Shown: piece after piece, positions 40,647 to 49,636 of the stretch | Numbering within the stretch: the stretch's first letter is position 1 | How the letters are laid out: each line of letters starts with the position of its first letter | Source of the DNA: JADGHX01 sp035760965 | GTDB lineage: Bacteria; Pseudomonadota; Gammaproteobacteria; Steroidobacterales; Steroidobacteraceae | Length of the DNA stretch: 64,000 nucleotides | Direction of reading: 5' to 3' | Assembly: GCA_035760965.1 (NCBI GenBank) | Contig: DASTRY010000052.1 | Location: 1-64,000 of the forward strand | Position numbers and translations under genes: made by a program | Notes under the pieces: model-generated | The model's database searches: none | Told to the model about the DNA's origin: nothing | The model's input: only the letters and a program-made list of their open reading frames with translations

Positions 40647-40729
40647 AAAGAATTCCGTTACGCGTTTTGCGCGAGTAATATCGCTTGCGCACTTCAGGAA
40701 GGTGCCGCTGACCGGGGGTGGTCAGACGC

Positions 40730-41356
40730 ATGACAAGGAGGGGAGGAACGAGTCAAGCGGGGTCTCGCGTGGCAAAAATCGAGGATCGCTTTCTCCTCCA
40801 CGCTCTCGAGTTCGAAAGTGTTCTCCGCGCGTGCCTGTACCGATATACGCGCAACACCTCCGACGTCGACGAGTTGCTGCAGGAGACTTACGCCCGGCTC
40901 TTGGTTGCGGGCGCAACTGCGCAGCCGAACGTTCGTTCGATGCGCGCTTTCTGTCTCACCGTTGCACGAAACGTAGCGCTGGACTGGCTGCGACACCGGC
41001 AGATCGTGCCGATCGAGCTGGTCGCCGACATGGAAGCACTGGATGTGCTCGACGAGGGGGCGCAGATCGAGGAAATCGTGAATGCGCACCAGGAGCTGTC
41101 GCTTCTGGCCAGCGCGGTCGAGCAACTGCCGACACGATGTCGCCAGGTTTTCACGCTGCGCAAGGTCTATGGATACAGTCAAAAGGAGATTGCCGAACGG
41201 TTGCAGATCTCGGAGAACACCGTTGAGCAACACTTGACCAAAGCTGCGCGTCGTTGCGCGCAGGTGCTGTTCGAATCGCCGCGAACCGCACGCGAGGACA
41301 ACGGAATATTCGCGAAGCTGCGCCGTCGCATGAAGATCTATGACGAGAGCGCATGA
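40730..41356 (+). CDS. fecI: FecI-like ECF sigma factor
   Basis: Sigma-70 family factor of 208 residues from the ATG at 40730 (GTGs at 40718 and 40769 are alternatives). Region 2 spans about residues 25-95 (DVDELLQETYARLL, FCLTVARNVALDWLRHR) and region 4 about 125-180 (LPTRCRQVFTLRKVYGYSQKEIAERLQISENTVEQHL). It is followed, with a 17-bp overlap, by FecR and then an STN-containing TonB receptor, the classic transmembrane signalling cassette. Receptor occupancy outside would release this sigma to transcribe its target genes, plausibly including the lasso operon that converges with the receptor gene. Confidence 0.92.
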   Translation: MTRRGGTSQAGSRVAKIEDRFLLHALEFESVLRACLYRYTRNTSDVDELLQETYARLLVAGATAQPNVRSMRAFCLTVARNVALDWLRHRQIVPIELVADMEALDVLDEGAQIEEIVNAHQELSLLASAVEQLPTRCRQVFTLRKVYGYSQKEIAERLQISENTVEQHLTKAARRCAQVLFESPRTAREDNGIFAKLRRRMKIYDESA

Positions 41357-42422
41357 TCCGAAATCGAAACAGGAATCGACCCTCAAGACCGCCGACGAGA
41401 TCGAACGCCAAGCCAGCGAGTGGCTCGTGAGAGTGGACCGCGACGGGGGCCCCGAGACTTCGCGCGCGCTCGCGGCGTGGCTCGCCGCGCATCCGCGCCA
41501 TCGCGCCGCGTTTCTGCGGATCTCCACCGCATGGCGTCGCGCGGATGAGCTGCGGCGTCTCGCACCGCCGGGCGCCGAGCCGGACATCGACCTGCTCGCA
41601 CCGGACCGCCCGCCTGTGATCGAGTCGATCACCGAACCCGCTACAAGCCAAGGCCGCGCGGCGGCGATACCGCTACGTGCGCGCACTGCGACTCGGCGCC
41701 TGAGCGTCCGAGTCAGCCTGGCTGCGGCGATTCTGCTAGCCGTCGGGATTGGAATCGTCGCGTGGATGTATCAGCGTCCCGAGAGCGCGACGTACAGCAC
41801 GGGTATCGGTGAGTTCCATCGCATCGCGTTACCGGACGGCAGCTCCGTCTCGCTGAACACCGATACGGAAATCCGTGTCGCGTACACCGACGCGCGGCGT
41901 GAAGTGAAGTTGCTTCGGGGCGAGGCGCAGTTCGAGGTCGCGCGCGATGCGCGACGGCCGTTCGTCGTCGCGGCCAACAGCTTGCACGTGAGCGTCGTGG
42001 GCACGACGTTCGTCGTCAGAATGCGAAACGATACGAGCACGGATGTCCTCGTGTCGGAGGGTCGCGTCGCGATCGATTCGCTCCCGCAGACACTGGTTTC
42101 CGCTGGACAAATAGCGCTGATCCGCGACGGTCGCGTCACGATGCGCAGCGTCGACGACATAAGCCGTCGCATGGCGTGGACAGAGGGCATGCTCGTGTTC
42201 AACGGTGAGACCCTGTCCGAAGCCGTCGCCGAGTTCAATCGCTACAATCGCCGGCGGCTCGTGATCGAGGATGCGAAGCTCGCCGACAAGACGATCGGCG
42301 GTGCGTTCAAAGCGACCAACCCGGATCACTTCGCCAAGGCCCTGGAGATGAGCTTCCATATCGCGTGGCGCGTTCAGGAGGACCCCGCACACAGCGAGAT
42401 CCATCTCTCCGGCGGTCAGTGA
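41340..42422 (+). CDS. fecR: FecR-family anti-sigma/sensor protein
   Basis: Inner-membrane regulator of 360 residues. The N-terminal cytoplasmic DUF4880 region (IERQASEWLVRVDRDGGPETSRALAAWLAAHPRH-type, residues 20-53) binds the sigma; a transmembrane helix follows at about 120-138 (LAAAILLAVGIGIVAW). The periplasmic FecR domain has IALPDGSSVSLNTDTEIRV and LRGEAQFEVARDARRPF, and ends with the WTEGMLVFNGETLSEAVAEFNRYNRR motif that contacts the receptor STN domain. It sits between FecI and the receptor gene. Confidence 0.93.
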   Translation: MTRAHDPKSKQESTLKTADEIERQASEWLVRVDRDGGPETSRALAAWLAAHPRHRAAFLRISTAWRRADELRRLAPPGAEPDIDLLAPDRPPVIESITEPATSQGRAAAIPLRARTATRRLSVRVSLAAAILLAVGIGIVAWMYQRPESATYSTGIGEFHRIALPDGSSVSLNTDTEIRVAYTDARREVKLLRGEAQFEVARDARRPFVVAANSLHVSVVGTTFVVRMRNDTSTDVLVSEGRVAIDSLPQTLVSAGQIALIRDGRVTMRSVDDISRRMAWTEGMLVFNGETLSEAVAEFNRYNRRRLVIEDAKLADKTIGGAFKATNPDHFAKALEMSFHIAWRVQEDPAHSEIHLSGGQ

Positions 42423-42500
42423 CGAAGTGACGATGACCGAAGAAAGGTAACGAGGATTGGCGAACACAGGGATGTTTACCGACAACGACAAGGGACCGCG

Positions 42501-45470
42501 ATGCTGAGCGTCCGGCCCGCCGCTGCCCTCGCGGCCACCACAAGCGCCCTGGCGTTGTGGCTCTTGCTCGCGCTCGTACCATGCCGCACTGCGAGCGCCG
42601 CCGACTTGGTCGAGTTCCGCGTGCCGGCGGGCCCCGCCGCGGACACGCTGCGCATGTACACCGCTCAGACGGGTCTGCAAGTCCTCTTCGGCTACGACGA
42701 CGTACGCGGCATCGACACGCACGCGGTGCACGGATTGCTGGATGTGCGCACCGCGCTCGAGCAGATGACGAAGGGCACGCGGCTGCGATTCCAGTTCATG
42801 GATGCGGATACGGTGACGCTGACAGTGATGCCGGAAGCATCGAAAGGAGCAGCGCGCGCAAACCCGCGCGTGAGCATCGATCGGCCGCCATCGACGCATG
42901 ACCGGCGCTCCCTTTTCTCCGAAATCGAAACAGTCACCGTCCGGACGAAGCCGGATCGACCGACGGTGCAGCAGGACGCCTCTCCGCTCGTGGTCCTGAC
43001 GCAAGCGGACATTCGCGCCTTCAAGTTTTCCACCGTTCACGACGTGCTGGCCACGTTGCCCCAGGTCTTCGGGGGTGGCCCCACCGAAGACACGCGCCAG
43101 ATCGGTTTCGAGGCGCGCACGAATGCCGCGAGCGGCGCCGGGGTCAACTTACGCGGACTCGGCGCCGGCTCGACTCTGGTGCTGATCAACGGCCGGCGCC
43201 TGGCGGGCAGCGGTACCGAAGGCATCTTCACGGACGTCTCGAGCTTGCCCCTCTCGCTCATCGACCGCATCGAGATCCTGCCGGACTCCTCCTCCACCGT
43301 TTACGGCGCCGACGCGGTGGGCGGCGTCGTCAATTTCGTGCTCCTCGACACGATCCCCGGCGCGCAAACGGAAGCGAGCTACGGTGCGGCTACCCGCGGG
43401 CAGCTCTCCGAGAATCATGTCTCGCAACTTCTCGGCGTCCATTCCCGCGTGTTCGATGGGCTCATCGGGCTGGACTTCTACGCGCGCGACGATCTGCCGA
43501 GTGCGGACCGCGAGCAGGCGCGCAGCGATCTCACGAGCTTCGGCGGCGACAACTTCGATGCGATCCAAAGCAATCCGGCAACGATTGTCCTCGGGAACGA
43601 GATGTGGGGTGTGCCGCGCGGTCAGGACGGCAAGAATCTCACCACAGCCGATCTCATCCGCAATCAGCCGAATCGGACGAACCGCTACGCCAACGCGGAC
43701 CTCTTGCCAACCCAGCAACGCTGGAGCGCGTATTTCAGCGGCAAGAAGCGCTGGTCCGATGCGATCCAATTCTTCGGCGATGCCCTCTACAGCGAACGAG
43801 ACATCCGCAACTGGACCGGTGGACTGCGCACGACTTTCATCGTTCCAGCGAGCAACCCTTTCAGTCCGTTCAAGGGCGTGACACCGGTACAAGTCGCTTA
43901 TGATTTCACGGACGATCTCGGTGCTTTCCAGAACGTCGCCAACGTCCGCACGCTCAGTCTCGTTGGCGGCAGCGAGATCGAGCTGGGGAACGACTGGCAC
44001 CTGACCGCCACTGTGGACTTCGGCTCGGAGCGCTTGCGCACGGAAACGAGCACCATCGACACGCTCGCACTGAGCCGGGCTCTCGCGGACCCCGACCCGA
44101 CCACGGCGTTCAATGTGTTCGGTGACGGCTCATACACCAACCCCGCGACGCTCGCGGGATTGCGCAGCAGCTCGCTGTTTAGCGGGGACTCACAAGTGTT
44201 CACGGCGAACCTGACGGCGAGTCGCGAGCTGCGAGGGCTTTGGCATGGCGTCGGCAAGCTGTTGGCGGGATTGGACTACCGCGATCAGGGCTTCGATGCC
44301 AAAACCCGCACCCGCGACCCGGAAGAAAATCAGCGTCACGCTCTCGATCGCCACGTCGGCGCGGGGTTCGTCGCTCTGTCGCTACCGATTCTCGGCCCGC
44401 GGGCTGATACCGCGGCCCCCAATCGCTTGGAAGCCTCACTGGCGGCGCGCTACGAGAACTACAGTGACTTCGGCGACATCATCACACCACGGCTCGGCCT
44501 GACTTGGTCGCCGAGCGATGTGATGAAGCTGCGCGCGAATTGGTCTCGCTCGTTCCGGCCACCGAGTCTGCTCGACCTCGATGAAAGCAGCAATTTCGTC
44601 ACGCTCTTTGCACTGCCAAATTCGGCTGCTCTCAATGGTCAGTCGCTGGTCCTCGTAGAATCGGGCAAGAACGCGCACTTGCGCGAAGAGCGTTCGCGCA
44701 GCTTTTCGGCGGGGCTCGATTTGAACGTGCCCTTTGTGCCCGGTCTATCCACTGCCCTTACTTACTTCCATACTCGCTTCACGGATCGGATGAACCAGCC
44801 CGCCGCGGGCGCGACTCTCCTCTCCGATCCGTCTTACGCGGGCATCGTTACACGCGCCCCAAGCCCCGCGGAGCGCGCGGCGTTTTGCCAGAGAGCGCCG
44901 CTTATCAATATCGATGCCGCCACGTGTCTTGGCGTGCCCGTCGACGCGCTGGTCGACCTGCGGGTGCGCAACAGTGCATTGACGCGCACGGAAGGCATCG
45001 ATCTTCTCGCCGAATACCAGCGCGACTTTGCGAGCGGCTCGCTCACGTGGCGGCTCGACGGCACCTACATCTTTTCCTTCGCGGAGGCGACGGCCCCCGG
45101 AACGCCACTGATCGACAAGGTGAGCACGCAGAACAACCCCATCGACCTCCGTCTGCGGGGGGCGGCAACTTGGCGACGCGGCTCGTGGAGCACGAGTGCG
45201 CTCGTGACGTACTTCGACAATTACCGCGACATCGCGAGCGAACCCTCCAGGCCAGTCGATTCGTGGACGACGTTCGATTTCAACTTCGCCTACACGACCG
45301 GTCGCACGCGAGCTGCGCCCCTTTCGGGGATCACGATCGCTTTCAATGCCGAGAACGCTTTCGATCGACGACCGCCGTTTCTCAACAATCAGGTCGGCTT
45401 GGGTTACGACCAGGAAAACGGGGATCTCATCGGGCGCGTTCTCAGCCTCAGCATCCGTAAGGATTGGTGA
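42501..45470 (+). CDS. TonB-dependent receptor with STN signalling domain (FecA type)
   Basis: Outer-membrane receptor of 989 residues. After the signal peptide comes an STN domain (residues about 36-105: FRVPAGPAADTLRMYTAQTGLQVLFGYDD) that interacts with FecR. A plug domain follows (about 150-270, with VNLRGLGAGSTLVLINGRRLAG and IEILPDSSSTVYGADAVGGVVNF), and then a 22-strand-type barrel to a C-terminal Trp (SLSIRKDW). AAGGGA precedes the ATG. The gene converges on the lasso cyclase gene and their 3' ends overlap by 23 bp. In proteobacterial lasso clusters such receptors are thought to take up the peptide; that is the likely ligand here, by context only. Confidence 0.92.
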   Translation: MLSVRPAAALAATTSALALWLLLALVPCRTASAADLVEFRVPAGPAADTLRMYTAQTGLQVLFGYDDVRGIDTHAVHGLLDVRTALEQMTKGTRLRFQFMDADTVTLTVMPEASKGAARANPRVSIDRPPSTHDRRSLFSEIETVTVRTKPDRPTVQQDASPLVVLTQADIRAFKFSTVHDVLATLPQVFGGGPTEDTRQIGFEARTNAASGAGVNLRGLGAGSTLVLINGRRLAGSGTEGIFTDVSSLPLSLIDRIEILPDSSSTVYGADAVGGVVNFVLLDTIPGAQTEASYGAATRGQLSENHVSQLLGVHSRVFDGLIGLDFYARDDLPSADREQARSDLTSFGGDNFDAIQSNPATIVLGNEMWGVPRGQDGKNLTTADLIRNQPNRTNRYANADLLPTQQRWSAYFSGKKRWSDAIQFFGDALYSERDIRNWTGGLRTTFIVPASNPFSPFKGVTPVQVAYDFTDDLGAFQNVANVRTLSLVGGSEIELGNDWHLTATVDFGSERLRTETSTIDTLALSRALADPDPTTAFNVFGDGSYTNPATLAGLRSSSLFSGDSQVFTANLTASRELRGLWHGVGKLLAGLDYRDQGFDAKTRTRDPEENQRHALDRHVGAGFVALSLPILGPRADTAAPNRLEASLAARYENYSDFGDIITPRLGLTWSPSDVMKLRANWSRSFRPPSLLDLDESSNFVTLFALPNSAALNGQSLVLVESGKNAHLREERSRSFSAGLDLNVPFVPGLSTALTYFHTRFTDRMNQPAAGATLLSDPSYAGIVTRAPSPAERAAFCQRAPLINIDAATCLGVPVDALVDLRVRNSALTRTEGIDLLAEYQRDFASGSLTWRLDGTYIFSFAEATAPGTPLIDKVSTQNNPIDLRLRGAATWRRGSWSTSALVTYFDNYRDIASEPSRPVDSWTTFDFNFAYTTGRTRAAPLSGITIAFNAENAFDRRPPFLNNQVGLGYDQENGDLIGRVLSLSIRKDW

Positions 45471-47229
45471 GCGCTGTCCAGCGCCGGAGCCAGACTTCCG
45501 TGCACAGGTGCTGCCGAAGCACCTCGTTGTATTCGAAGCCGGGCGGCGTCGAGTCCCCGCCGAGAAATTCTTCGAGCCGCGTGCGATCCAGCAATCCGTG
45601 ACGCACGAGCAGACCATCGAGCAGCATTTCGCGCAGGAACGCTTGGTTCTTGTGCATCAGTCGTAGGTTGTGCCGATCGATCGCCCCCTTCTGCGTGCGC
45701 CGGATGATCGGCGGAGGCAAGTCCTGCGCAAACGCCGCGCGCGCGACCGAGCGGTCGGTTCCGCCGGAGGTCCACACATAGCTCGGAATTCGCAGACACA
45801 GCTCGATCAGAGGTTGCGAGAACAGTACAGCCGTCCGCTCGAGCGGCCCGTCTGCAAACGCGCTGTAGAAGGCCGGCGGTATCGAGACGCACAGGATGTG
45901 CCAGCGCAATCCCGGTGGAATACCGCGCACACCCGCGAGCCAGGGGTGAATCAAGGAATCATCGTCACGGGCCGCTGCGAACACCTCGCGCGGCACGAGC
46001 GTGCGAACGGTATCCAGCTCGCTGAGACTGCTCCGTATCGGCCGTTTGAGATGTCGCGCAATACCTTGCCGCAGCACCTGCCACAACGAGGTCCGCGTGA
46101 TCCGCGCAGCATCCAAAGCAATGCGTAGGAGACGCGGGCGCCACCCATGAATTCGGAGGTAGTCGGCAATCGCAAGCTCGGCGCGCGCCTGCATGAACAG
46201 CCCATCGCCGCTCGCTCCCGAGAAGATGCTGGTCGCGCCGTGGCTCGCGGCGATCTGCGCTTCGAGCGGCCCTTGCTCGAGGTCGTAGATGTAGAACCAC
46301 GGTCGCGGCGAATAGCGGATGGATAACAGCTTTTGCAAATCGAGCGCCGTCGCATCGAGTGGGCATTCGACGAGCTCAGCTTGAAAATGACTGGCGGCCA
46401 GACGCGCATACTTGCGCTCATCCTCGCCGCTGGCCGGTGCGAAATAGTGAACACACGTGATCTGCGGGCGACTCGGCGCATTCACGACGCACGACAGCAC
46501 GATCGACGAATCCAAGCCGCCGGACAGGTTGTGAACCACCGAGCGATGCCGTGACGCCCACGCGTGCACGCAAACTCGCACCGTCTCGCGCACCATGGCG
46601 GCCGCCGACACCGGATCTTCGATCAGCCCGCGGCGCCTGGCATCGAGCGGACTCCAAAGCAACTCGCTTGCGCCGGTCCCTCCAGCGATCGTGAGACATT
46701 CACCGGGCTGGACTTCAGTGACTTCGTTCAAGCCCGTCGCACGAATCTGCAACGCTGAATAGGGCACGTACGCCGCGATGTACCGCCAATTGACCGAGAA
46801 GCGGATGCCGAGCGAGAGACAGCTCTCGACGTCCGAGAATACGACGTGCACACGCTCGTGTTGAGTCACGAAGCACGGCAGCGTACCCGTCGGATCGCGC
46901 AGCACTCGGACGACTCCCGTGCGTGCTTCTCGCAGCACCGCGACGTATCGGCCCCAGGCCTTCATCAGGACGGCCCGTGGGTCGCTTAGCTCGGCGTCGC
47001 TCGTCTCGCGAGGAAATAGGGTGCCGCAGACAGCGCCGGCGCCTTCGGCGAGCGCGCGCGTCTCGCTCGAACCTGTTGCAGCCCCACTATGAAAAAGGAG
47101 GAGATTGTTCGCGTGGACGACCCGCTCCCAAGGTTCCGCGGCGGACTGCAGTCGCAATGCGAGCGCCTGCGCGGCGGCAGCGGCAGAAGGATCGTCGGGC
47201 TCCCAGATGAGGGCGAGATAGCGGTACAT
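45448..47229 (-). CDS. Lasso peptide macrolactam synthetase (asparagine-synthetase-like C protein)
   Basis: Protein of 593 residues with an N-terminal domain related to class II glutamine amidotransferases (residues 1-200) but lacking the catalytic Cys2 (Met-Tyr-Arg), and an asparagine synthetase domain with the ATP pyrophosphatase motif LSGGLDSS at 235-242. The GASGDGLFMQAR and RRTQKGAIDRHN stretches are also typical. In lasso biosynthesis such McjC-like enzymes adenylate the Glu/Asp side chain of the core and close the ring with the freed N-terminus. Its neighbours, the precursor and the B protein upstream on the same strand, make this assignment firm. Confidence 0.9.
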   Translation of the reverse strand: MYRYLALIWEPDDPSAAAAAQALALRLQSAAEPWERVVHANNLLLFHSGAATGSSETRALAEGAGAVCGTLFPRETSDAELSDPRAVLMKAWGRYVAVLREARTGVVRVLRDPTGTLPCFVTQHERVHVVFSDVESCLSLGIRFSVNWRYIAAYVPYSALQIRATGLNEVTEVQPGECLTIAGGTGASELLWSPLDARRRGLIEDPVSAAAMVRETVRVCVHAWASRHRSVVHNLSGGLDSSIVLSCVVNAPSRPQITCVHYFAPASGEDERKYARLAASHFQAELVECPLDATALDLQKLLSIRYSPRPWFYIYDLEQGPLEAQIAASHGATSIFSGASGDGLFMQARAELAIADYLRIHGWRPRLLRIALDAARITRTSLWQVLRQGIARHLKRPIRSSLSELDTVRTLVPREVFAAARDDDSLIHPWLAGVRGIPPGLRWHILCVSIPPAFYSAFADGPLERTAVLFSQPLIELCLRIPSYVWTSGGTDRSVARAAFAQDLPPPIIRRTQKGAIDRHNLRLMHKNQAFLREMLLDGLLVRHGLLDRTRLEEFLGGDSTPPGFEYNEVLRQHLCTEVWLRRWTALTNPYGC

Positions 47230-47241
47230 GCCCGCGCGTAC

Positions 47242-47961
47242 TCAGATCACCATGATCGGTGAATACCGAGTCACGTGCTCCGAGGTGTCGTTGAGCACCG
47301 TGCTCCCCTGCTGCAACCAACAGTGTGCGGCAAACGGGCGTGCCTGCACACCGAAGACCCAGTTCGGGTGGATGTCGAAGGCGGCGAGAAAGCGCAGGAG
47401 AGCAAGCGCTTCGAACAGACAAGCGTCCTTGGCACTGAAGAAGTAGGGGCGCAGTGCGGCGAACGTGGCGACTGCACGATGCGCCCGCGCGCGGTCGAAG
47501 GCAGCCGATGCATGGCGCGCGAGCACACGCTCTCTGCGGCGGTGAGCTCGCGAAATCACTTTTTCGAACGACGTCAGCCGCAATGTGAGGCGGGCAGACA
47601 GACAGGCGACCATGAACGCCGCAACGCTCCGTGAGCTCAGGTGCAACTCGCCCACGAAATCCTCCGCGATGACCTCATCGGCAGGGCTATCGATTCGCAC
47701 CGGCGTCGCGTCCTTACCTACGCCAGTGTCTTCCGTGAGCAGGCCACGTTTCGCCAAGAGCCCTGCAACTTCTGCTTCTGCGACACCGAGCGTGCGTGAA
47801 TCGTGCTGCGGCAGCCGCGGCCAGCCGCGCACTAAACGACCGAGGTCGCCTGTTTGCGCCGCATCGAAAGCGAAGTAGCGATCCTGACGGACGTCAAGAA
47901 AGACCACGTGTTCGTCCTGCAAACAGACGAACACGTGGTTTGCCAAGGCATAGCGCGCCAT
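47242..47961 (-). CDS. Lasso peptide leader peptidase with fused RRE (B1-B2 protein)
   Basis: Protein of 239 residues. Residues about 1-80 resemble the PqqD-like RiPP recognition element that binds the leader. Residues about 105-239 are a transglutaminase-like cysteine protease of the lasso B2 family, with the catalytic triad visible as Cys181 (KDACLFEALALLRFL), His213 (AAHCWLQQGS) and Asp225 (TVLNDTSEHV). It should cut the leader after the -1 residue to expose Gly1 of the core. Fusion of both parts is the McjB arrangement. It begins 38 bp after the precursor gene and ends 12 bp before the cyclase. Confidence 0.92.
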   Translation of the reverse strand: MARYALANHVFVCLQDEHVVFLDVRQDRYFAFDAAQTGDLGRLVRGWPRLPQHDSRTLGVAEAEVAGLLAKRGLLTEDTGVGKDATPVRIDSPADEVIAEDFVGELHLSSRSVAAFMVACLSARLTLRLTSFEKVISRAHRRRERVLARHASAAFDRARAHRAVATFAALRPYFFSAKDACLFEALALLRFLAAFDIHPNWVFGVQARPFAAHCWLQQGSTVLNDTSEHVTRYSPIMVI

Positions 47962-47999
47962 CCTGCAACACGCCCCCTCTTGTCGTGGCGCGCCTCTGC

Positions 48000-48158
48000 T
48001 TACCAGATCAACAGCTGACGATCGAAGGGCGGCAGAGAAATTTCAAACAGCAGATACAGCGGGAAGCCCTTCGTCACTTTCGACGCCTGTCCGCAATCCA
48101 GCAGCTCGAGCTTCGGCGCCTTCGGTTCGTGTACGACAGGGGTGGTGATGTTGCTCAC
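48000..48158 (-). CDS. Lasso peptide precursor (A)
   Basis: Found by reading the minus strand upstream of the B gene. A GTG at 48158, seven bases after AAGGAG (48166-48171), opens a 52-residue frame ending in TAA. The leader is residues 1-30; it contains EPKAPKLELLDCG (P-x-L then G) and ends KVTK, placing the conserved Thr at -2. The core is residues 31-52: Gly1, aromatic and aliphatic residues, Glu at core position 9 (FEISLPPF), one Arg, one Asp at core 16 and a C-terminal Trp. This predicts a Gly1-Glu9 macrolactam threaded by a 13-residue tail. B and C genes follow immediately. Only the product structure and the start codon are inferred. Confidence 0.88.
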   Translation of the reverse strand: MSNITTPVVHEPKAPKLELLDCGQASKVTKGFPLYLLFEISLPPFDRQLLIW

Positions 48159-49214
48159 AGCAGTTCTCCTTGCGACAAATAATCAGTTCCGTGAATCCGC
48201 GGCCGCGCGCCCGAAGGCGTGCGGCAGCGGGGCCATCGAGGGCCTCAGCCTCGCGTACTGCGTGAGAGCGCTGGGAATGCTCTGCTCGCTGCGGGCTGCC
48301 CCGCCCTCGTCTCAATTGGGGTCATGCGACGCGCGCTGCGCGCCCTGTCCCTCCACTGGACCGTTACCATCGAGCACTCCTTGTCGAGATTCGGTATCGA
48401 ATTCGGGGTCGAGAAGTCGTCACTCGTACGAGTGGCGCGCACACCGTGGCGTGAAGCTCAGGACGACGTCAATAGTCGGAGGGTGGTAGTTAGGAGTGCG
48501 CGCGGATAGCGATGCGGTCTGCCGTACTGATTCCGGCGCCGTATTTTGAGTACGAACCCGAGACAACTCCGCGCCGCGGCTCACTGCGCGGTCCGCGAGC
48601 AGTCGCGCGACCTCATCCGCCGCGCCCCACGAGCCGAGTTCTGCAGCCAGAGCGAGCGACTCCGTGACAGAGCTTGGTCTTTTGGCTTTTCGGTCTCGTG
48701 GGACGCGACGGCCCGAAGGGGCATCGAGAACGAGAGGTTCAATGAGAGGTCGCGACGAAGTCGTCCGACTCGAGGACATCCTCTCTCGATCCGCCCGACC
48801 AACCGGGCGTGCAGGGCGAATGCGACACTTCCACGAACCCCATCGTTCTCGTGAGCCGCGTCTGCACCGGCCGATCCGGAGCGACGAAGCTCCGGCAGCG
48901 AATGCGGAACAGCGACTCGTTTCCTTTGCCCTTGCTCATGACGTTCCCTGTCAGCTTCGAGCATCGAGCACCATCCTCGGCGCACCCGCCGCGGTCAATC
49001 CGCCGCCCGCGTGCCTGTGCCGGCGCGCGTTCCAGACGTTCGTTGTGACCAGCTGTAAGTGGTTCAGAGAAATCGCAAGCTGGACTCGCCGTTACGCAGG
49101 CGACGGTGCGCCCGCGCCAGCGGTGTCGGTCGCGGACTATTGGCTTTGAGTCCCATTGCTTTAACGGAATTCGCGCAAGCTCCCGTCTTCATCACAGTAC
49201 AGAAAAGGAAGTCC
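48159..49214. other. Region upstream of the lasso operon without a confident gene
   Basis: About 1 kb between the divergent lasso precursor and the STN fragment. The sequence just before the lasso Shine-Dalgarno (TGATTATTT on the minus strand) is AT-rich and may be the -10 of the lasso promoter. One small minus-strand frame (48739-48939) has a good ribosome site. A longer minus-strand frame, 48420-48779, contains a helical LALAAELGSWGAADEVARLL stretch and might be a gene or a remnant. The rest shows nothing I recognise. Confidence 0.4.
48739..48939 (-). CDS. Possible small protein, 66 residues
   Basis: A frame beginning MSKGKGNESLFRIRCRSF after AGGGA at a spacing of about six bases; codon third positions are mostly G or C, as expected for coding sequence here. 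It is not recognised. It contains two Cys and a TMGFVEVSHSP stretch, and its acidic C-terminus ends at a TGA. It lies upstream of the lasso operon on the same strand, separated by about 580 bp. Confidence 0.4.
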   Translation of the reverse strand: MSKGKGNESLFRIRCRSFVAPDRPVQTRLTRTMGFVEVSHSPCTPGWSGGSREDVLESDDFVATSH

Positions 49215-49577
49215 ATGCGCGGCGTCAACGGCCTGCGACGTTACCTCCTCGGTGCCGCACTGGGATTGGCGGTCGCACGCGAGGTGAGCTCGGTAGACAA
49301 GCTCCGCAAGATGAGCGTCACCATCGCCGCCGGCAGCGCGCCGGCGACGCTCGCCGAGCTCGTGAGGCAAACCGGGCTACAAATCCTCTTCGACGCGGAT
49401 GCCATCCGCGGCCACAGCACGCGCGCGGTGCGCGGCGAGCTCGATGTGACCGAAGCCCTGCAGCGGATGCTCGAAGGCAGCGGCCTCATCTTCGAGCGGA
49501 TCAACGAGCGCACGATCGCCGTGCGCCCCGCGCCGCCGCCGCACGCGGCGACGGGTGAGACCATCGTCCTGAGATAA
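49215..49577 (+). pseudogene. STN-domain fragment of a TonB-dependent receptor
   Basis: Frame of 120 residues with an AAGGAAG ribosome site. After a short hydrophobic N-terminus (RRYLLGAALGLAVA) it has a full STN domain: ITIAAGSAPATLAELVRQTGLQILFD-like sequence (observed VTIAAGSAPATLAELVRQTG), GHSTRAVRGELDVTEALQRML and a closing ERTIAVRP. It aligns well with the STN of the intact receptor upstream. It stops shortly after, at TGETIVLR, exactly where a receptor would enter its TonB box and plug. It may be a remnant or a free STN protein that could still touch FecR. No receptor barrel follows. Confidence 0.7.
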
Positions 49578-49636
49578 ACCGGCGCTTCGGTCCAGATACG
49601 TCAGATTGGGCCCGATGGGGCGGTCTCTATCCAGGC

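Noticed and set aside
48739..48939. Second lasso precursor in this small frame (core from GFVEVSHSP)
   Set aside because: A Thr two residues before the Gly is present, but there is no Asp or Glu at core positions 7-9, so a ring cannot form.
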